Below are positions 1 to 9,214 of a stretch of DNA of 64,000 nucleotides, piece after piece. The position numbers and the translations under genes are program-made. The stretch lies in contig NZ_FXXN01000025.1 in NCBI RefSeq assembly GCF_900184795.1, positions 444,542 to 508,541 of the forward strand, given 5' to 3'. Under the pieces are notes generated by a model. The model was not told where the DNA came from. It did not search any database and was given only the letters and a program-made list of their open reading frames with translations. Position 1 is the first letter of the stretch, and every line of letters starts with the position of its first letter. This stretch comes from Magnetospirillum sp. 15-1. GTDB taxonomy: Bacteria > Pseudomonadota > Alphaproteobacteria > Rhodospirillales > Magnetospirillaceae.

Positions 1-521
1 CCCGCGAGCCCGGCGGCTCGAGCGGGGCCGAGGCCATCCGCGCCCTGCTGGTGGAGGGCGATCCCGATCGCTGGGACGGAGTGACCGAGGCGCTGCTTCA
101 TTTCGCGGCGCGGCGCGACCATCTGGTCAAGACGGTGTGGCCGGCGCTCGAGCGCGGCGCCTGGGTGATCTCGGACCGTTTCGCCGATTCCACCCTGGCC
201 TATCAGGGCTTCGGCCACGGCCTCGACCCCGATGTCATCGCCAATCTGTACCGTGTCGCCGTGGGTCATTTCGCCCCCGACCTCACCCTGGTGCTCGACC
301 TGCCGGTGGAAAACGGGCTGGAGCGGGCCGGGCTGAGGGGCGGGGCCGAGGACCGCTACGAGCGCATGGGGCTGGGGTTTCACCAGCGCCTGCGCCAGGG
401 TTTCCTGGGGATCGCCGCCGCCAATCCCGTCCGCTGCGCCGTGATCGACGCGACCCACAGCCCGGACGAGGTGCACGGCGACATCATGGCGACGGTAAGG
501 GCCCGGCTGCCGGTGCCATGA
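1..521 (+). CDS. tmk: thymidylate kinase, 5' truncated by window edge
   Basis: Phosphorylates dTMP to dTDP in the cytoplasm. The reading frame is open from base 3 and begins REPGGSSGAEAIR, the segment just after the P-loop, so the ATP-binding P-loop lies outside the window. The DRF-type motif (SDRFADSTLAYQG) and the C-terminal lid region (RAGLRGG followed by EDRYE) are visible. The stop codon overlaps the holB start (ATGA), which indicates translational coupling. The tmk-holB pairing is common in bacteria. Identity is secure; only the N-terminus is missing. Confidence 0.95.
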   Translation, partial: REPGGSSGAEAIRALLVEGDPDRWDGVTEALLHFAARRDHLVKTVWPALERGAWVISDRFADSTLAYQGFGHGLDPDVIANLYRVAVGHFAPDLTLVLDLPVENGLERAGLRGGAEDRYERMGLGFHQRLRQGFLGIAAANPVRCAVIDATHSPDEVHGDIMATVRARLPVP

Positions 522-1609
522 GCGAGTCGCCCCATCCCCGCGAGACTTCCGACCTGTTCGGCCATGCGGCCGCCGAGACGGCGCTGCTGGATGCCTGGAA
601 CTCGGGCCGCCTTGCCCATGCGTGGCTGCTGTGCGGCCCCAAGGGCATCGGCAAGGCGACGCTGGCCTATCGCTTCGCCCGCTTCGTACTGGCCGGCGGC
701 GGCGAGGGCGGCGGACTGTTCGGCGATGCGCCCGACAACCTGGAAATCCGCCCGGATCATCCGGTGTTCCGCCGCATCGCCTCCCAGGGGCACGCCGATC
801 TCGAGACGGTGGAGCGCGGCTGGGCCGACGACAAGAAAAGCAAGCTGCGCTCGGAGATTGTCGTCGAGGATGTGCGCGGCATCGGCCACTTCATGTCGCT
901 GACCCCGGCCGAGGGCGGCTGGCGGGTGGTGATCATCGATTCCGCCGACGAAATGAACCGCAACGCCGCCAACGCGGTGCTGAAGGTCCTGGAAGAACCG
1001 CCGCGTAATGCCTTGATGTTGCTGATATCCCACTCGCCGGGCCGTCTGCTGCCCACTATCCGCTCGCGCTGTCGCCGCCTGATGCTTCAGCCGTTGGCGG
1101 AAGACGTGGTCGCCGACCTGCTGACCCGCCAGCGGCCCGAGCTGGGTCCGACGGAAGTGGCGGCCCTGGCCAAGCTGGGAGAGGGCAGCATCGGCAAGGC
1201 CCTGGCCCTGGCCGACGAGGGCGGCCTCGATCTCTACCGCGAGCTTCTCGACCTGCTGCACGGCTTGCCGCGTCTGGACGTGCCGGCCCTGCATGCCTTT
1301 GGCGACAAGGTGGCGCGACCCGAGAACGATGGATCGTTCCGTACCGTTACCGAATTGCTGGGCTGGTGGCTGGCCCGCCTGATCCGGGCCGGCGGGCGCA
1401 AGGGCCACGGCATGGCCGAGGTGGTGGCGGGCGAGGGCGCCCTGATGGAGCGCTTGCTGGCGGCGGCCAGCCTTGAACATTGGCTGGAGGTGTGGGAAAA
1501 GATCACCACCCTGTTCGCCCGCACCGAAGCGGTCCACCTCGACCGCAAGCAGGCCGTTCTCGGCGCCTTCATGGCGGTGGAACGCCTCGCCCGCCAGGGT
1601 TCAAGATAG
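518..1609 (+). CDS. holB: DNA polymerase III subunit delta' (clamp loader)
   Basis: A 363-residue AAA+ clamp-loader subunit. It has a P-loop GPKGIGKA at about residues 40-47 and the clamp-loader sequence IRSRCRRL (the SRC motif). The frame stays open further upstream, but the ATG at 518 overlapping the tmk stop gives the expected N-terminus (MSESPHPRETSDLFGH). I see no four-cysteine zinc module in the N-terminal domain, so the P-loop is the only clear nucleotide-site signature. It is co-transcribed with tmk and probably with metG, which starts 33 bp downstream. Confidence 0.93.
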   Translation: MSESPHPRETSDLFGHAAAETALLDAWNSGRLAHAWLLCGPKGIGKATLAYRFARFVLAGGGEGGGLFGDAPDNLEIRPDHPVFRRIASQGHADLETVERGWADDKKSKLRSEIVVEDVRGIGHFMSLTPAEGGWRVVIIDSADEMNRNAANAVLKVLEEPPRNALMLLISHSPGRLLPTIRSRCRRLMLQPLAEDVVADLLTRQRPELGPTEVAALAKLGEGSIGKALALADEGGLDLYRELLDLLHGLPRLDVPALHAFGDKVARPENDGSFRTVTELLGWWLARLIRAGGRKGHGMAEVVAGEGALMERLLAAASLEHWLEVWEKITTLFARTEAVHLDRKQAVLGAFMAVERLARQGSR

Positions 1610-1642
1610 CGGGCAACAACCTGATTTAGCGGAGCATTTCCC

Positions 1643-3193
1643 ATGACCGGGGCCGGGACCTTCTACGTCACCACGCCGATCTATTATGTCAATGACAAGC
1701 CCCATATCGGCCACGCCTATACCACGCTGGCCTGCGATGTGCTGGCGCGCTTCAAGCGCCTGGACGGCTTCGACGTCAAGTTCCTGACCGGCACCGACGA
1801 GCATGGCCAGAAGGTGGAGAAGTCGGCGGAGACCTTCGGCATGACGCCGCAGGCCCTGGCCGACCAGAATTCGGCCAATTTCCGCGAATTGGCCAAGATT
1901 TTGGGCTGCACCAACGACGATTTCATCCGTACCACCGAGGCGCGCCACAAGGTCGCCTGCCAGGCGCTGTGGGACAAGCTGGTGGAAAAGGGCGACATCT
2001 ATCTCGGCGCCTACGAGGGCTGGTACTCGGTGCGCGACGAGGCGTTCTACGCCGAGGACGAGCTGATCAAGGGCGAGGGCGGCGCCAAGCTGGCGCCGAC
2101 CGGCGCGCCGGTGGAATGGGTGAAGGAGCCCAGCTACTTCTTCCGCCTGTCGGCCTGGCAGGACCGTCTGCTCAAGTGGTACGAGGACAATCCCGATTGC
2201 GTGGCGCCCAACTCGCGGCGCAACGAGGTGATGAGCTTCGTGAAGGGCGGGCTGCAGGACCTGTCGGTGTCGCGCACCAGCTTCAAATGGGGCATTCCGG
2301 TGCCCGGCGACGACGCCCACATCATGTATGTCTGGCTGGACGCGCTGACCAACTACATCACCGCCGTCGGCTATCCCGACACCTCGGGCGACTTCGCCCG
2401 CTACTGGCCCAACGTCATCCATATGGTGGGCAAGGATATCGTCCGCTTCCATGCCGTCTATTGGCCGGCCTTCCTGATGGCCGCCGATCTGGCCCCGCCC
2501 AGGCGGGTCTTCGCCCACGGCTGGTGGACCAACGAAGGCCAGAAAATCTCCAAGTCGCTGGGCAACGTCATCGACCCGCTGGAGCTGATCGAGACCTATG
2601 GCCTGGACCAGGTGCGCTATTTCCTGCTGCGCGAGGTTCCCTTCGGCAATGACGGCGACTTCTCCCGGCGCGCCATGATGGGCCGCATGAACAGCGAACT
2701 GGCCAACGATTACGGCAATCTGGTCCAGCGCTCGCTGTCCATGATCGGCAAGAATTGCGGCGGCGTGACGCCCGAGCATTCCCCCGACACCGACGACGAC
2801 AGGGAAATGCTGGGCGCCGCCTACGGCATGCTGCCCAAGGTCCGCGACGCCATCGACCGCCAGCTCTATCACGAGGCCATCGAGGCCATCTGGGTGGTCG
2901 TCCGCGCCGCCAATGCCTATGTGGATAAGCAGGCGCCCTGGGCGCTGAAGAAGACCGATCCCGCCCGCATGGGCACGGTGCTGTGGGTGCTGGCCGAGAC
3001 CATCCGTTCGGCTTCCCTGCTGACCCAGCCGTTCATGCCCGCCGCCTCGGGGAAAATCCTCGACCAGTTGGCGGTGGCGGACACGGAGCGCAGCTTCGCT
3101 TTCTTCGGTCCGGACCACGCGCTGAAGGCGGGGATCGCCCTGCCGGCGCCCCAGGGCGTGTTCCCGCGCTATGTGGAAGAGGCCTCCGCCTAA
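1643..3193 (+). CDS. metG: methionyl-tRNA synthetase
   Basis: Charges tRNA-Met. This 516-residue class I synthetase has its HIGH signature at residues 21-24 and the KMSKS-type loop KISKS at 301-305. At this length it ends after the anticodon-binding helical domain and lacks the C-terminal EMAP-like tRNA-binding extension of the longer E. coli type. A GGAG lies about 9 bases before the ATG. The next gene starts directly after its stop codon, so the tmk-holB-metG-tatD run looks like one operon. Confidence 0.97.
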   Translation: MTGAGTFYVTTPIYYVNDKPHIGHAYTTLACDVLARFKRLDGFDVKFLTGTDEHGQKVEKSAETFGMTPQALADQNSANFRELAKILGCTNDDFIRTTEARHKVACQALWDKLVEKGDIYLGAYEGWYSVRDEAFYAEDELIKGEGGAKLAPTGAPVEWVKEPSYFFRLSAWQDRLLKWYEDNPDCVAPNSRRNEVMSFVKGGLQDLSVSRTSFKWGIPVPGDDAHIMYVWLDALTNYITAVGYPDTSGDFARYWPNVIHMVGKDIVRFHAVYWPAFLMAADLAPPRRVFAHGWWTNEGQKISKSLGNVIDPLELIETYGLDQVRYFLLREVPFGNDGDFSRRAMMGRMNSELANDYGNLVQRSLSMIGKNCGGVTPEHSPDTDDDREMLGAAYGMLPKVRDAIDRQLYHEAIEAIWVVVRAANAYVDKQAPWALKKTDPARMGTVLWVLAETIRSASLLTQPFMPAASGKILDQLAVADTERSFAFFGPDHALKAGIALPAPQGVFPRYVEEASA

Positions 3194-3973
3194 ATGCTGG
3201 TCGACAGTCACTGCCATCTGGACTTCCCCGACTTCGCCGACGATCTGGACGGCGTGGTCGGCCGGGCCAAGGATGCCGGGGTAGGGGTGCTGCTGACCAT
3301 CGGCACCCATATCACCCGCTATGAACAGGTGGTCCGGGTGGCCGAGCGCTTCGACAACGTCTGGGCCACGGTGGGTATCCACCCGCACGAGGCCGGCGTG
3401 GCGCCCTATGCCGACCTCGACACCCTGTTGCGTCTGGCCGAGCATCCCAAGGTGGTGGCGTTCGGCGAAACCGGGCTGGATTATTACTACGACAAGAGCC
3501 CGCGCGAGCGGCAGCAAGATTCGTTCCGTATCCATATCGAGGCCGCGCGGCGCTCAGGATTGCCGGTGATCGTCCATACCCGCGACGCCGACGACGATAC
3601 CGGGGCGATTTTGGCCGAGGAGATGGGGAAGGGGGCCTTCACCGGGCTGGTCCATTGCTTCAGCTCCGGCCCCGACTTCGCTGAAAAGGCTGTGAAGTTG
3701 GGCCTTTTCATCTCGGCGTCCGGCATCATGACCTTCAAGACCGCCGACATCTTGCGCGATACCCTGGCGGGCGTACCGCTGGACCGCCTGCTGGTGGAGA
3801 CCGACGCCCCCTATCTGGCGCCGATTCCTTATCGCGGCAAGCGCAACGAACCCGCCTACGTGGCTCACACCGCCGCCCGGCTGGCCGAGGTCAAGGGCGT
3901 CTCCATGGCCGAGGTGGAAGCCGCCACCACCGGCAACTTCCACCGCCTGTTCAAGAAAGTGGCGCGGCCATGA
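3194..3973 (+). CDS. tatD: TatD-family metal-dependent DNase
   Basis: A 259-residue amidohydrolase-fold nuclease of the TatD/YcfH family. Metal-ligand motifs are visible in order: DSHCHLD at residues 4-10, GETGLDYYYD near 90, HTRDADDD near 130, HCFSSG, and ETDAPYLAP near 205. Members are Mg-dependent 3'-5' DNases or general hydrolases. Its start codon abuts the metG stop and its end overlaps the next gene by 4 bases. A metG-tatD-PhnP-like hydrolase order is familiar in proteobacteria. Confidence 0.92.
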   Translation: MLVDSHCHLDFPDFADDLDGVVGRAKDAGVGVLLTIGTHITRYEQVVRVAERFDNVWATVGIHPHEAGVAPYADLDTLLRLAEHPKVVAFGETGLDYYYDKSPRERQQDSFRIHIEAARRSGLPVIVHTRDADDDTGAILAEEMGKGAFTGLVHCFSSGPDFAEKAVKLGLFISASGIMTFKTADILRDTLAGVPLDRLLVETDAPYLAPIPYRGKRNEPAYVAHTAARLAEVKGVSMAEVEAATTGNFHRLFKKVARP

Positions 3974-4743
3974 AGGTGACCTTCCTCGGCTGTGGCGGCG
4001 CCGCCGGCGTTCCGACCATCTCCGGGGGATGGGGAGCCTGTGACCCCGCCAACCCGCGCAACCGCCGTCTGCGGTCCTCCATCCTGGTCGAGGAGGGGGA
4101 GACCCGTATCCTGGTGGACACCTCGCCCGACCTGCGCGACCAGTTGCTGGCGGCGAAGGTGCGCAGCGTCGACGCGGTGATCTACACCCACGACCACGCC
4201 GACCATCTGCACGGCATCGACGACCTGCGCGAGATCAATCGCGCCACCCGCAAGTGGCTGCCCATATGGGGCGATGCCGGAACGCTGGCCACCGCCCGGA
4301 ACCGCTTCGCCTATGCCTTCGAGCCGATGGTGGAGATGGGCGAGTTTATCTACCGCCCGCTGCTGGAGGCCCACGAGATCAGTGGACCGTTCCGTATCGG
4401 CGATATTGAGGTGATTCCCTTCGACCAGGACCACGGCTATTGCCGTACGCTGGGTCTGCGCTTCGGGCCGATCGCCTACAGCACCGACGTGGTCGAGTTG
4501 CCACCGGAAGCCTTCAAGGCACTGGAAGGGGTTGATACCTGGATCATCGGCTGCCTGGTGGATTATCCCCACCAGACCCACGCCCATATCGCCAAGGCTC
4601 TGGAGTGGATCGATTGCGTCAGGCCCAGACGCGCCTATATCACCCATATGGGCTCCCGGCTCGATTACGAGGCGGTGCGGCGGGCCGTTCCGCCGCACGT
4701 GATACCGGCCCACGACGGGCTGGTGATCGAGCATGACCGCTGA
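3970..4743 (+). CDS. PhnP-like metallo-beta-lactamase-fold phosphodiesterase
   Basis: A 257-residue protein with the MBL-fold metal motif THDHADH (HxHxDH at residues 74-79) and later histidines consistent with a two-metal site ([15 protein letters not shown]). The start [11 protein letters not shown] is typical of the PhnP/RNase Z-like COG1235 group, which hydrolyses cyclic phosphodiesters. The true substrate cannot be told from sequence, and no phn genes are nearby. It overlaps tatD by 4 bases and nhaA by 11. Confidence 0.85.
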   Translation: MKVTFLGCGGAAGVPTISGGWGACDPANPRNRRLRSSILVEEGETRILVDTSPDLRDQLLAAKVRSVDAVIYTHDHADHLHGIDDLREINRATRKWLPIWGDAGTLATARNRFAYAFEPMVEMGEFIYRPLLEAHEISGPFRIGDIEVIPFDQDHGYCRTLGLRFGPIAYSTDVVELPPEAFKALEGVDTWIIGCLVDYPHQTHAHIAKALEWIDCVRPRRAYITHMGSRLDYEAVRRAVPPHVIPAHDGLVIEHDR

Positions 4744-5905
4744 GAAGAAGCCTTTTTCCGTCCTGCGCGACTTCCTGGAAAGCGAGGCGGCAGGCGGCAT
4801 CATCCTGATGATTGCCGCCGCCCTGGCGTTGGCCGTCGCCAATTCGCCGCTGTCCGGCGCCTATTTCTCCACCCTGCGGGCCAAGGGCTTCGGACTGTCC
4901 GTCGAGCACTGGATCAATGACGGGCTGATGGCGGTGTTTTTCCTGCTGGTGGGCCTGGAGATCAAGCGCGAGGTTCTGGACGGGCAATTGTCCAGCTGGT
5001 CGCGGCGCGTCCTGCCTGGGCTTGGGGCCCTGGGCGGCATGGCGATGCCGGCCCTGGTCTATCTGGCCCTCAATGCCCAATCGCCGGAAAGCGTGCGGGG
5101 CTGGGCCATTCCCACCGCCACCGACATCGCCTTCGCCCTTGGGGTGCTGGCCCTGCTGGGATCAAGGGTGCCGGTCTCGCTCAAGGTCTTTCTGACCGCG
5201 CTGGCCATTATCGACGATCTCGGCGCGGTTCTGATCATCGCGCTGTTCTACACGGCCGACCTGTCGCTGCCGGCCCTGGGCGCGGCGGCGGCCCTGCTGG
5301 CTGGGCTGGTGGCCCTCAACCGGCTTGGGGTCGGAAAGGTGTGGCCCTATCTGCTGCTGGGGGCGGGGCTGTGGGCGGCCACGCTGCAATCGGGCATCCA
5401 TGCCACCATCGCCGGCGTTGCCCTGGCCATGACCATTCCCATGCGTGCCGGCGGCGAGAATGGCGACGATCCGCATTCGCCGCTTCATCACCTGGAGCAT
5501 GCCCTTGCCAAATGGGTGGCCTACGGCATCGTGCCGATCTTCGGCTTCGCCAATGCCGGCGTGTCGTTCGCCGGCTTGGAGCCCCGGGTCGTTCTCGGGC
5601 AATTGCCGCTGGGCATCGCGCTGGGCCTGTTTTTCGGCAAGCAGATCGGCGTGTTCGGCGCCGCCTGGGCAGCCATCCGCCTGGGCTTCGCCGAGCGGCC
5701 CGAGGGCGCCAGCATGGCCCAGCTTTACGGAATCGCCATCCTGTGCGGCATCGGCTTCACCATGAGCCTGTTCATCGGCGGACTGGCCTTCGGCGGACAC
5801 GCCGAATCGTCGGACGCCGTTAAAATCGGCGTTTTGGCTGGCTCGGGGCTTTCCGCCATCCTGGGTTCGATCGTACTTCTGAGGTGTCGATATTCATCGT
5901 CATAA
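4733..5905 (+). CDS. nhaA: Na+/H+ antiporter NhaA
   Basis: A 390-residue inner-membrane antiporter with about 12 hydrophobic segments. The transport-site residues are present: TDIAFALG with Asp131, and the adjacent pair Asp161-Asp162 in IIDDLGAV, matching D133 and D163/D164 of the E. coli protein. It exchanges Na+ or Li+ for H+ and contributes to pH and salt homeostasis. Its start lies inside the preceding hydrolase gene. The stop codon lies within the palindrome at 5901-5916. Confidence 0.95.
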   Translation: MTAEKKPFSVLRDFLESEAAGGIILMIAAALALAVANSPLSGAYFSTLRAKGFGLSVEHWINDGLMAVFFLLVGLEIKREVLDGQLSSWSRRVLPGLGALGGMAMPALVYLALNAQSPESVRGWAIPTATDIAFALGVLALLGSRVPVSLKVFLTALAIIDDLGAVLIIALFYTADLSLPALGAAAALLAGLVALNRLGVGKVWPYLLLGAGLWAATLQSGIHATIAGVALAMTIPMRAGGENGDDPHSPLHHLEHALAKWVAYGIVPIFGFANAGVSFAGLEPRVVLGQLPLGIALGLFFGKQIGVFGAAWAAIRLGFAERPEGASMAQLYGIAILCGIGFTMSLFIGGLAFGGHAESSDAVKIGVLAGSGLSAILGSIVLLRCRYSSS

Positions 5906-5916
5906 TATACATTATG
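5901..5916. promoter_or_regulatory. operator-like palindrome before the small gene at 5950
   Basis: The sequence CATAATATACATTATG is a perfect inverted repeat with 6-base arms around ATAC. It covers the nhaA stop codon and lies 34 bases before the next start. It is strikingly AT-rich against the local background. It could be a repressor site or fold as a small hairpin; the regulator is unknown. Confidence 0.4.
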
Positions 5917-5949
5917 CGACAAATGGGTATAGGGTGTTTGGAGGATAAG

Positions 5950-6273
5950 ATGAGCCAAACCGACCGCCTGATCCGCACACTGAGCCTCTCCCTCGCCCCT
6001 GCGGCCGATGCCGCCGCAATCGTGTCCCTGGTCCGCCCGGAAGGAATCCTGGACCTGCGGGCCACGGGCCAAGGCCGTATCGCCGTCACCTATGACCTGC
6101 GCCGCGTGACGATCTTTGCCATCGAAAGCTGGCTGGCCGCCAACCGCCTGCCTCTCTCGGCCTCCGTCTTCGCCCGCCTGCGGCGGCGCTGGCTGGCGTT
6201 CAAGGACGACAATCGCCGAGATCAGGCGGCCATCGTTCACCAGTGCTGCAGCGTTCCCCCCAGGCAGGATTAG
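5950..6273 (+). CDS. small protein, possible HMA-like ferredoxin fold, no CxxC
   Basis: A 107-residue protein starting at the ATG at 5950, chosen because GGAGG ends five bases upstream. An upstream GTG at 5884 would add 22 unlikely residues inside nhaA. The first 65 residues show an alternating strand-helix-strand-strand-helix-strand pattern (RTLSLSLA, IVSLVRPEGILDLRATG, RIAVTYDLRRV, AIESWLAANRL), as in heavy-metal-associated domains, but without the metal-binding CxxC. The C-terminus is basic and ends in a CC pair. The fold assignment is inference; no function is assigned. Confidence 0.55.
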   Translation: MSQTDRLIRTLSLSLAPAADAAAIVSLVRPEGILDLRATGQGRIAVTYDLRRVTIFAIESWLAANRLPLSASVFARLRRRWLAFKDDNRRDQAAIVHQCCSVPPRQD

Positions 6274-6309
6274 CTCTATGCTGGCGCGGCCCAACCAACC
6301 GGAAGCATC

Positions 6310-6978
6310 ATGATCATCGATCCCCGCGCCTTGCAGCCCGCCAAGTTCATCCAAAGCGACAACCCGGCCATCGTCGCCTTCGCCAAGGCCGCCGCCGCCG
6401 GCGCCGCCGACCGCCTGGATGCCGCCATCCGCCTTTATTACGCCGTCCGCGACACGGTGATCTATGATCCCTATGTGCGCTTCAACGCGCCGGAAACCTA
6501 TTCCGCCGCCGATATCCTGGCCCGGGGACGCGGCTTCTGCATCCCCAAGGCCGCCCTGCTCACCGCCTGCGCCAGGGCGGTCGGCATTCCCGCCCGCCTG
6601 GGCTTCGCCGATGTGCGTAACCACCTCGCCACTCCCAAGCTGATCGAAAAGAACGGCGGCGACGTCTTCTGCTGGCATTCCTTCGCCGAGATCAGGGCCG
6701 AGGACCGATGGGTCAAGGCCACCCCCGCCTTCAACCTTGCTCTATGCGAGAAGTTCGGCGTCCATCCCCTTGAATGGGATGGAAAAACCGACTCGGTCTT
6801 TCATCCGTTCGACAAGCAGGACCGCCGGCACATGGAATATGTCCAGGAGCGCGGCAGCTATTATGACGTGCCCTACGATGAGATCACCGCCACCTATCGC
6901 GAGCGTTGCCCGCTGATGATGGTGGACGATCCCTGGGGGACTGGCGCCGACTTCGCCGCCGAGGCCAAGGCCCAGTGA
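6310..6978 (+). CDS. transglutaminase-like cysteine protease-fold protein
   Basis: A 222-residue protein of the transglutaminase-like superfamily. The nucleophile region is GFCIPKAALLTA with Cys77, and the histidine region is FCWHSFAEI with His123. The third catalytic position is not obvious, because the usual aspartate context reads WVKATPAFN here. Such proteins are usually cytoplasmic, and they have no settled physiological substrate. A GGAAG precedes the ATG. The stop overlaps the mazG start by one base. Confidence 0.8.
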   Translation: MIIDPRALQPAKFIQSDNPAIVAFAKAAAAGAADRLDAAIRLYYAVRDTVIYDPYVRFNAPETYSAADILARGRGFCIPKAALLTACARAVGIPARLGFADVRNHLATPKLIEKNGGDVFCWHSFAEIRAEDRWVKATPAFNLALCEKFGVHPLEWDGKTDSVFHPFDKQDRRHMEYVQERGSYYDVPYDEITATYRERCPLMMVDDPWGTGADFAAEAKAQ

Positions 6979-7799
6979 TGACGGAAAGGCCCATCGACCG
7001 TCTGCTGTCGATCATGGCGCGGCTGCGCTCGCCCGAGGGCGGCTGCCCCTGGGATCTGGAACAGACCTTCGCCACCATCGCGCCCTACACCATCGAGGAA
7101 GCCTACGAGGTGGCCGAGGCCATCGAGCACGGCGACATGCCCCAGTTGAAGGACGAGTTGGGCGACCTGCTGTTCCAGGTGGTGTTCTACGCCCAGATGG
7201 CCAGGGAGAACGGTGATTTCGACTTCGACGCCATCGCGTCCTCCATCGCCGACAAGATGATCCGCCGCCATCCCCACGTGTTCGTCGAGAACGATGGCCG
7301 CGATTGTGCCGGTCAGGTGGAAGCCTGGGAGGAAACCAAGGCTCGCGAGCGCGCCGCCAAGGCGCAAGGCGCTGCCGAGCCGGGCATCCTGGACGGCGTG
7401 GCCCGCACCCTGCCCCCCATGACGCGGGCCCTGAAGCTGCAAAACCGGGCCGCCCGCGTGGGCTTCGACTGGGACCGGCCGGAGACCATCCTCGACAAGC
7501 TCGCCGAGGAAGCTACTGAAATCGCCGATGAAATCCGTGCCGACGCCCCCTTCGACCGGCTGGAGGACGAGATGGGCGACGTATTGTTCGTCTGCGTCAA
7601 TCTAGCCCGTAAACTGAACGTCGATCCCGAGCGCGCCTTGAAGCGCGCCAATACCAAATTCGAGCGCCGCTTCCGCCATATCGAGACGGAGTTGAAGGCC
7701 GCCGGGCGATCCGCCGAGTCGGCCACCCTCGACGAGATGGAGGCTCTGTGGCAGGCTGCCAAGACCTTGGAGAAGGCCGGAGGGCATGGTGGCGGGTGA
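6978..7799 (+). CDS. mazG: nucleoside triphosphate pyrophosphohydrolase MazG
   Basis: Hydrolyses NTPs and dNTPs to monophosphates, a house-cleaning activity. The 273-residue protein has two MazG domains. The first has the EExxE metal motif at residues 40-44 and DELGDLLFQVVFYAQ. The second has EEATEIADEI and DEMGDVLFVCVNLARK. The ATG at 6978 overlaps the previous stop (TGATG) and gives the standard N-terminus with SPEGGCPWD; an in-frame start further upstream is inside the preceding gene. Confidence 0.94.
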   Translation: MTERPIDRLLSIMARLRSPEGGCPWDLEQTFATIAPYTIEEAYEVAEAIEHGDMPQLKDELGDLLFQVVFYAQMARENGDFDFDAIASSIADKMIRRHPHVFVENDGRDCAGQVEAWEETKARERAAKAQGAAEPGILDGVARTLPPMTRALKLQNRAARVGFDWDRPETILDKLAEEATEIADEIRADAPFDRLEDEMGDVLFVCVNLARKLNVDPERALKRANTKFERRFRHIETELKAAGRSAESATLDEMEALWQAAKTLEKAGGHGGG

Positions 7800-8436
7800 C
7801 TGGCTGAAGCGGATCGGCGTTCTGGCGGCGGTGCTGCTGCTGTCGTCGTGCTACATCCCCGACAAATTCAAGAGCGAGCTGCGCCTGTCCAAGTACGGCG
7901 ATTACTCGCTGACCTACAAGGGCGACCTGATGTTCGCCCCCATCCTGGACGATTACCGCAAGAACAAGATCAAGCCCGAGGACGAGGCCGAGCGGCAGGA
8001 GAACATCCGCCGCGACCTCGCCCGCGACATCGCCTTCCGCAAGATCGAATCCAAGGGCAAGGGCCGCTTCGCCGTGGAATACGAGCGGGTCGGCCGGCTG
8101 GAACGGGTTCAGCTGACCTCGCTGATCCGCCGCGACGCCCGCCTCATTTCCATGCGTTCCATGGAAAACGGCGCCATCGTCATCAAGGCCAACGCCATGA
8201 AGCCCTCCGACGCCCAGATCCTGGCGGAACTGGGTCTCAACATGGAAGGCGAATTCCGCATCACCACCGATGGCAACGTGGTCAAACACAATGCCACCCA
8301 GGTCAAGCCGTTCGGTACCGCCAAGGTCTATATTTGGAAGATCGAGAATCCCCTGTCCGTCATGCCTGAACTGGTGATGATCCGCGACAACGATCCGCAA
8401 CGCCCCCTCGCCCCCCGTGCTTCGGAAATGAAGTAG
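7786..8436 (+). CDS. putative lipoprotein of unknown function
   Basis: A 216-residue protein with an N-terminal hydrophobic stretch ending in the lipobox LLSSC (Cys22), so probably a lipid-anchored envelope protein. The mature part is charged (KSELRLSKYGDYSLTYKG) with no domain I recognise. The alternation of short strands suggests a beta-rich fold. It overlaps the mazG 3' end by 14 bases, so it is probably expressed with mazG. No functional claim is made. Confidence 0.75.
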   Translation: MVAGDWLKRIGVLAAVLLLSSCYIPDKFKSELRLSKYGDYSLTYKGDLMFAPILDDYRKNKIKPEDEAERQENIRRDLARDIAFRKIESKGKGRFAVEYERVGRLERVQLTSLIRRDARLISMRSMENGAIVIKANAMKPSDAQILAELGLNMEGEFRITTDGNVVKHNATQVKPFGTAKVYIWKIENPLSVMPELVMIRDNDPQRPLAPRASEMK

Positions 8437-8455
8437 GCCTCGGAGATAAAGCAGC

Positions 8456-9208
8456 ATGTGGAAGAACCGTACAGTGCTGGTCACCGGCGCCACCGCCGGT
8501 TTCGGCGCCGCCATCGCCCGGCGTTTCGCCGCCGATGGCGCCAATCTGGTGATCTGCGGCCGCCGCGCCGAACGGCTGGAGGCTCTTGAGGCCGAACTGG
8601 GTGCCGTTCCGGTGCATGCCGCCAGCCTGGACGTGCGCGACCGTGCCGCCGTGGCCGCCTTTACCGCCGCCCTGCCCTGGCCCGTCGACCTGCTGGTCAA
8701 CAATGCCGGGCTCGCCCTGGGGCTGGAGCCCGCCCAGGCCGCCCTGCTCGACGACTGGGAAACCATGATCGACACCAACCTCAAGGGCCTGATGTACATG
8801 ACCCGCGCCATCCTGCCCGGCATGGTGGAGCGTGATCGCGGTCATGTGGTCAACATCAGCTCGGTGGCCGGCACCTATCCCTATCCCGGCGGCAACATGT
8901 ACGGCGCCACCAAGGCGGCGGTGACCCAGTTCTCGCTCAACCTGATCGCCGATTTGGTCAAGACCAAGGTGCGGGTCACCAATATCGAGCCGGGAATGTG
9001 CGGCGGCAGCGAGTTCTCGGAAGTCCGCTTCCATGGCGATGCCGAAAAGGCCGCCAAGGTCTACGAGGGCACCACGCCCCTCACCTCCGAGGATGTGGCC
9101 GAGGCGGTGTTCTGGGCCGCCTCCCTGCCCGCCCACGTCAACATCAACCGTATCGAGATGATGCCGGTCTGCCAGGCCTCGGCGCCCTTCGCCATCCATC
9201 GGTCGTAG
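8456..9208 (+). CDS. SDR-family NADP-dependent oxidoreductase, YdfG-like
   Basis: A 250-residue classical short-chain dehydrogenase. The cofactor motif TGATAGFG is at residues 10-17, with NNAG near 82, a catalytic Ser at 135/136 (ISSVAG) and YGATK at 149-153. The start (MWKNRTVLVTGATAGFG) and the C-terminal NINRIEMMPVCQ resemble the YdfG group, which reduces 3-hydroxy acid semialdehydes. The exact substrate is inferred only from that resemblance. Confidence 0.85.
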   Translation: MWKNRTVLVTGATAGFGAAIARRFAADGANLVICGRRAERLEALEAELGAVPVHAASLDVRDRAAVAAFTAALPWPVDLLVNNAGLALGLEPAQAALLDDWETMIDTNLKGLMYMTRAILPGMVERDRGHVVNISSVAGTYPYPGGNMYGATKAAVTQFSLNLIADLVKTKVRVTNIEPGMCGGSEFSEVRFHGDAEKAAKVYEGTTPLTSEDVAEAVFWAASLPAHVNINRIEMMPVCQASAPFAIHRS

Positions 9209-9214
9209 GCGGGG

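Noticed and set aside
1601-3535. 644-codon open frame on the minus strand
   Set aside because: Antisense to metG and tatD; a shadow of high-GC codon use.
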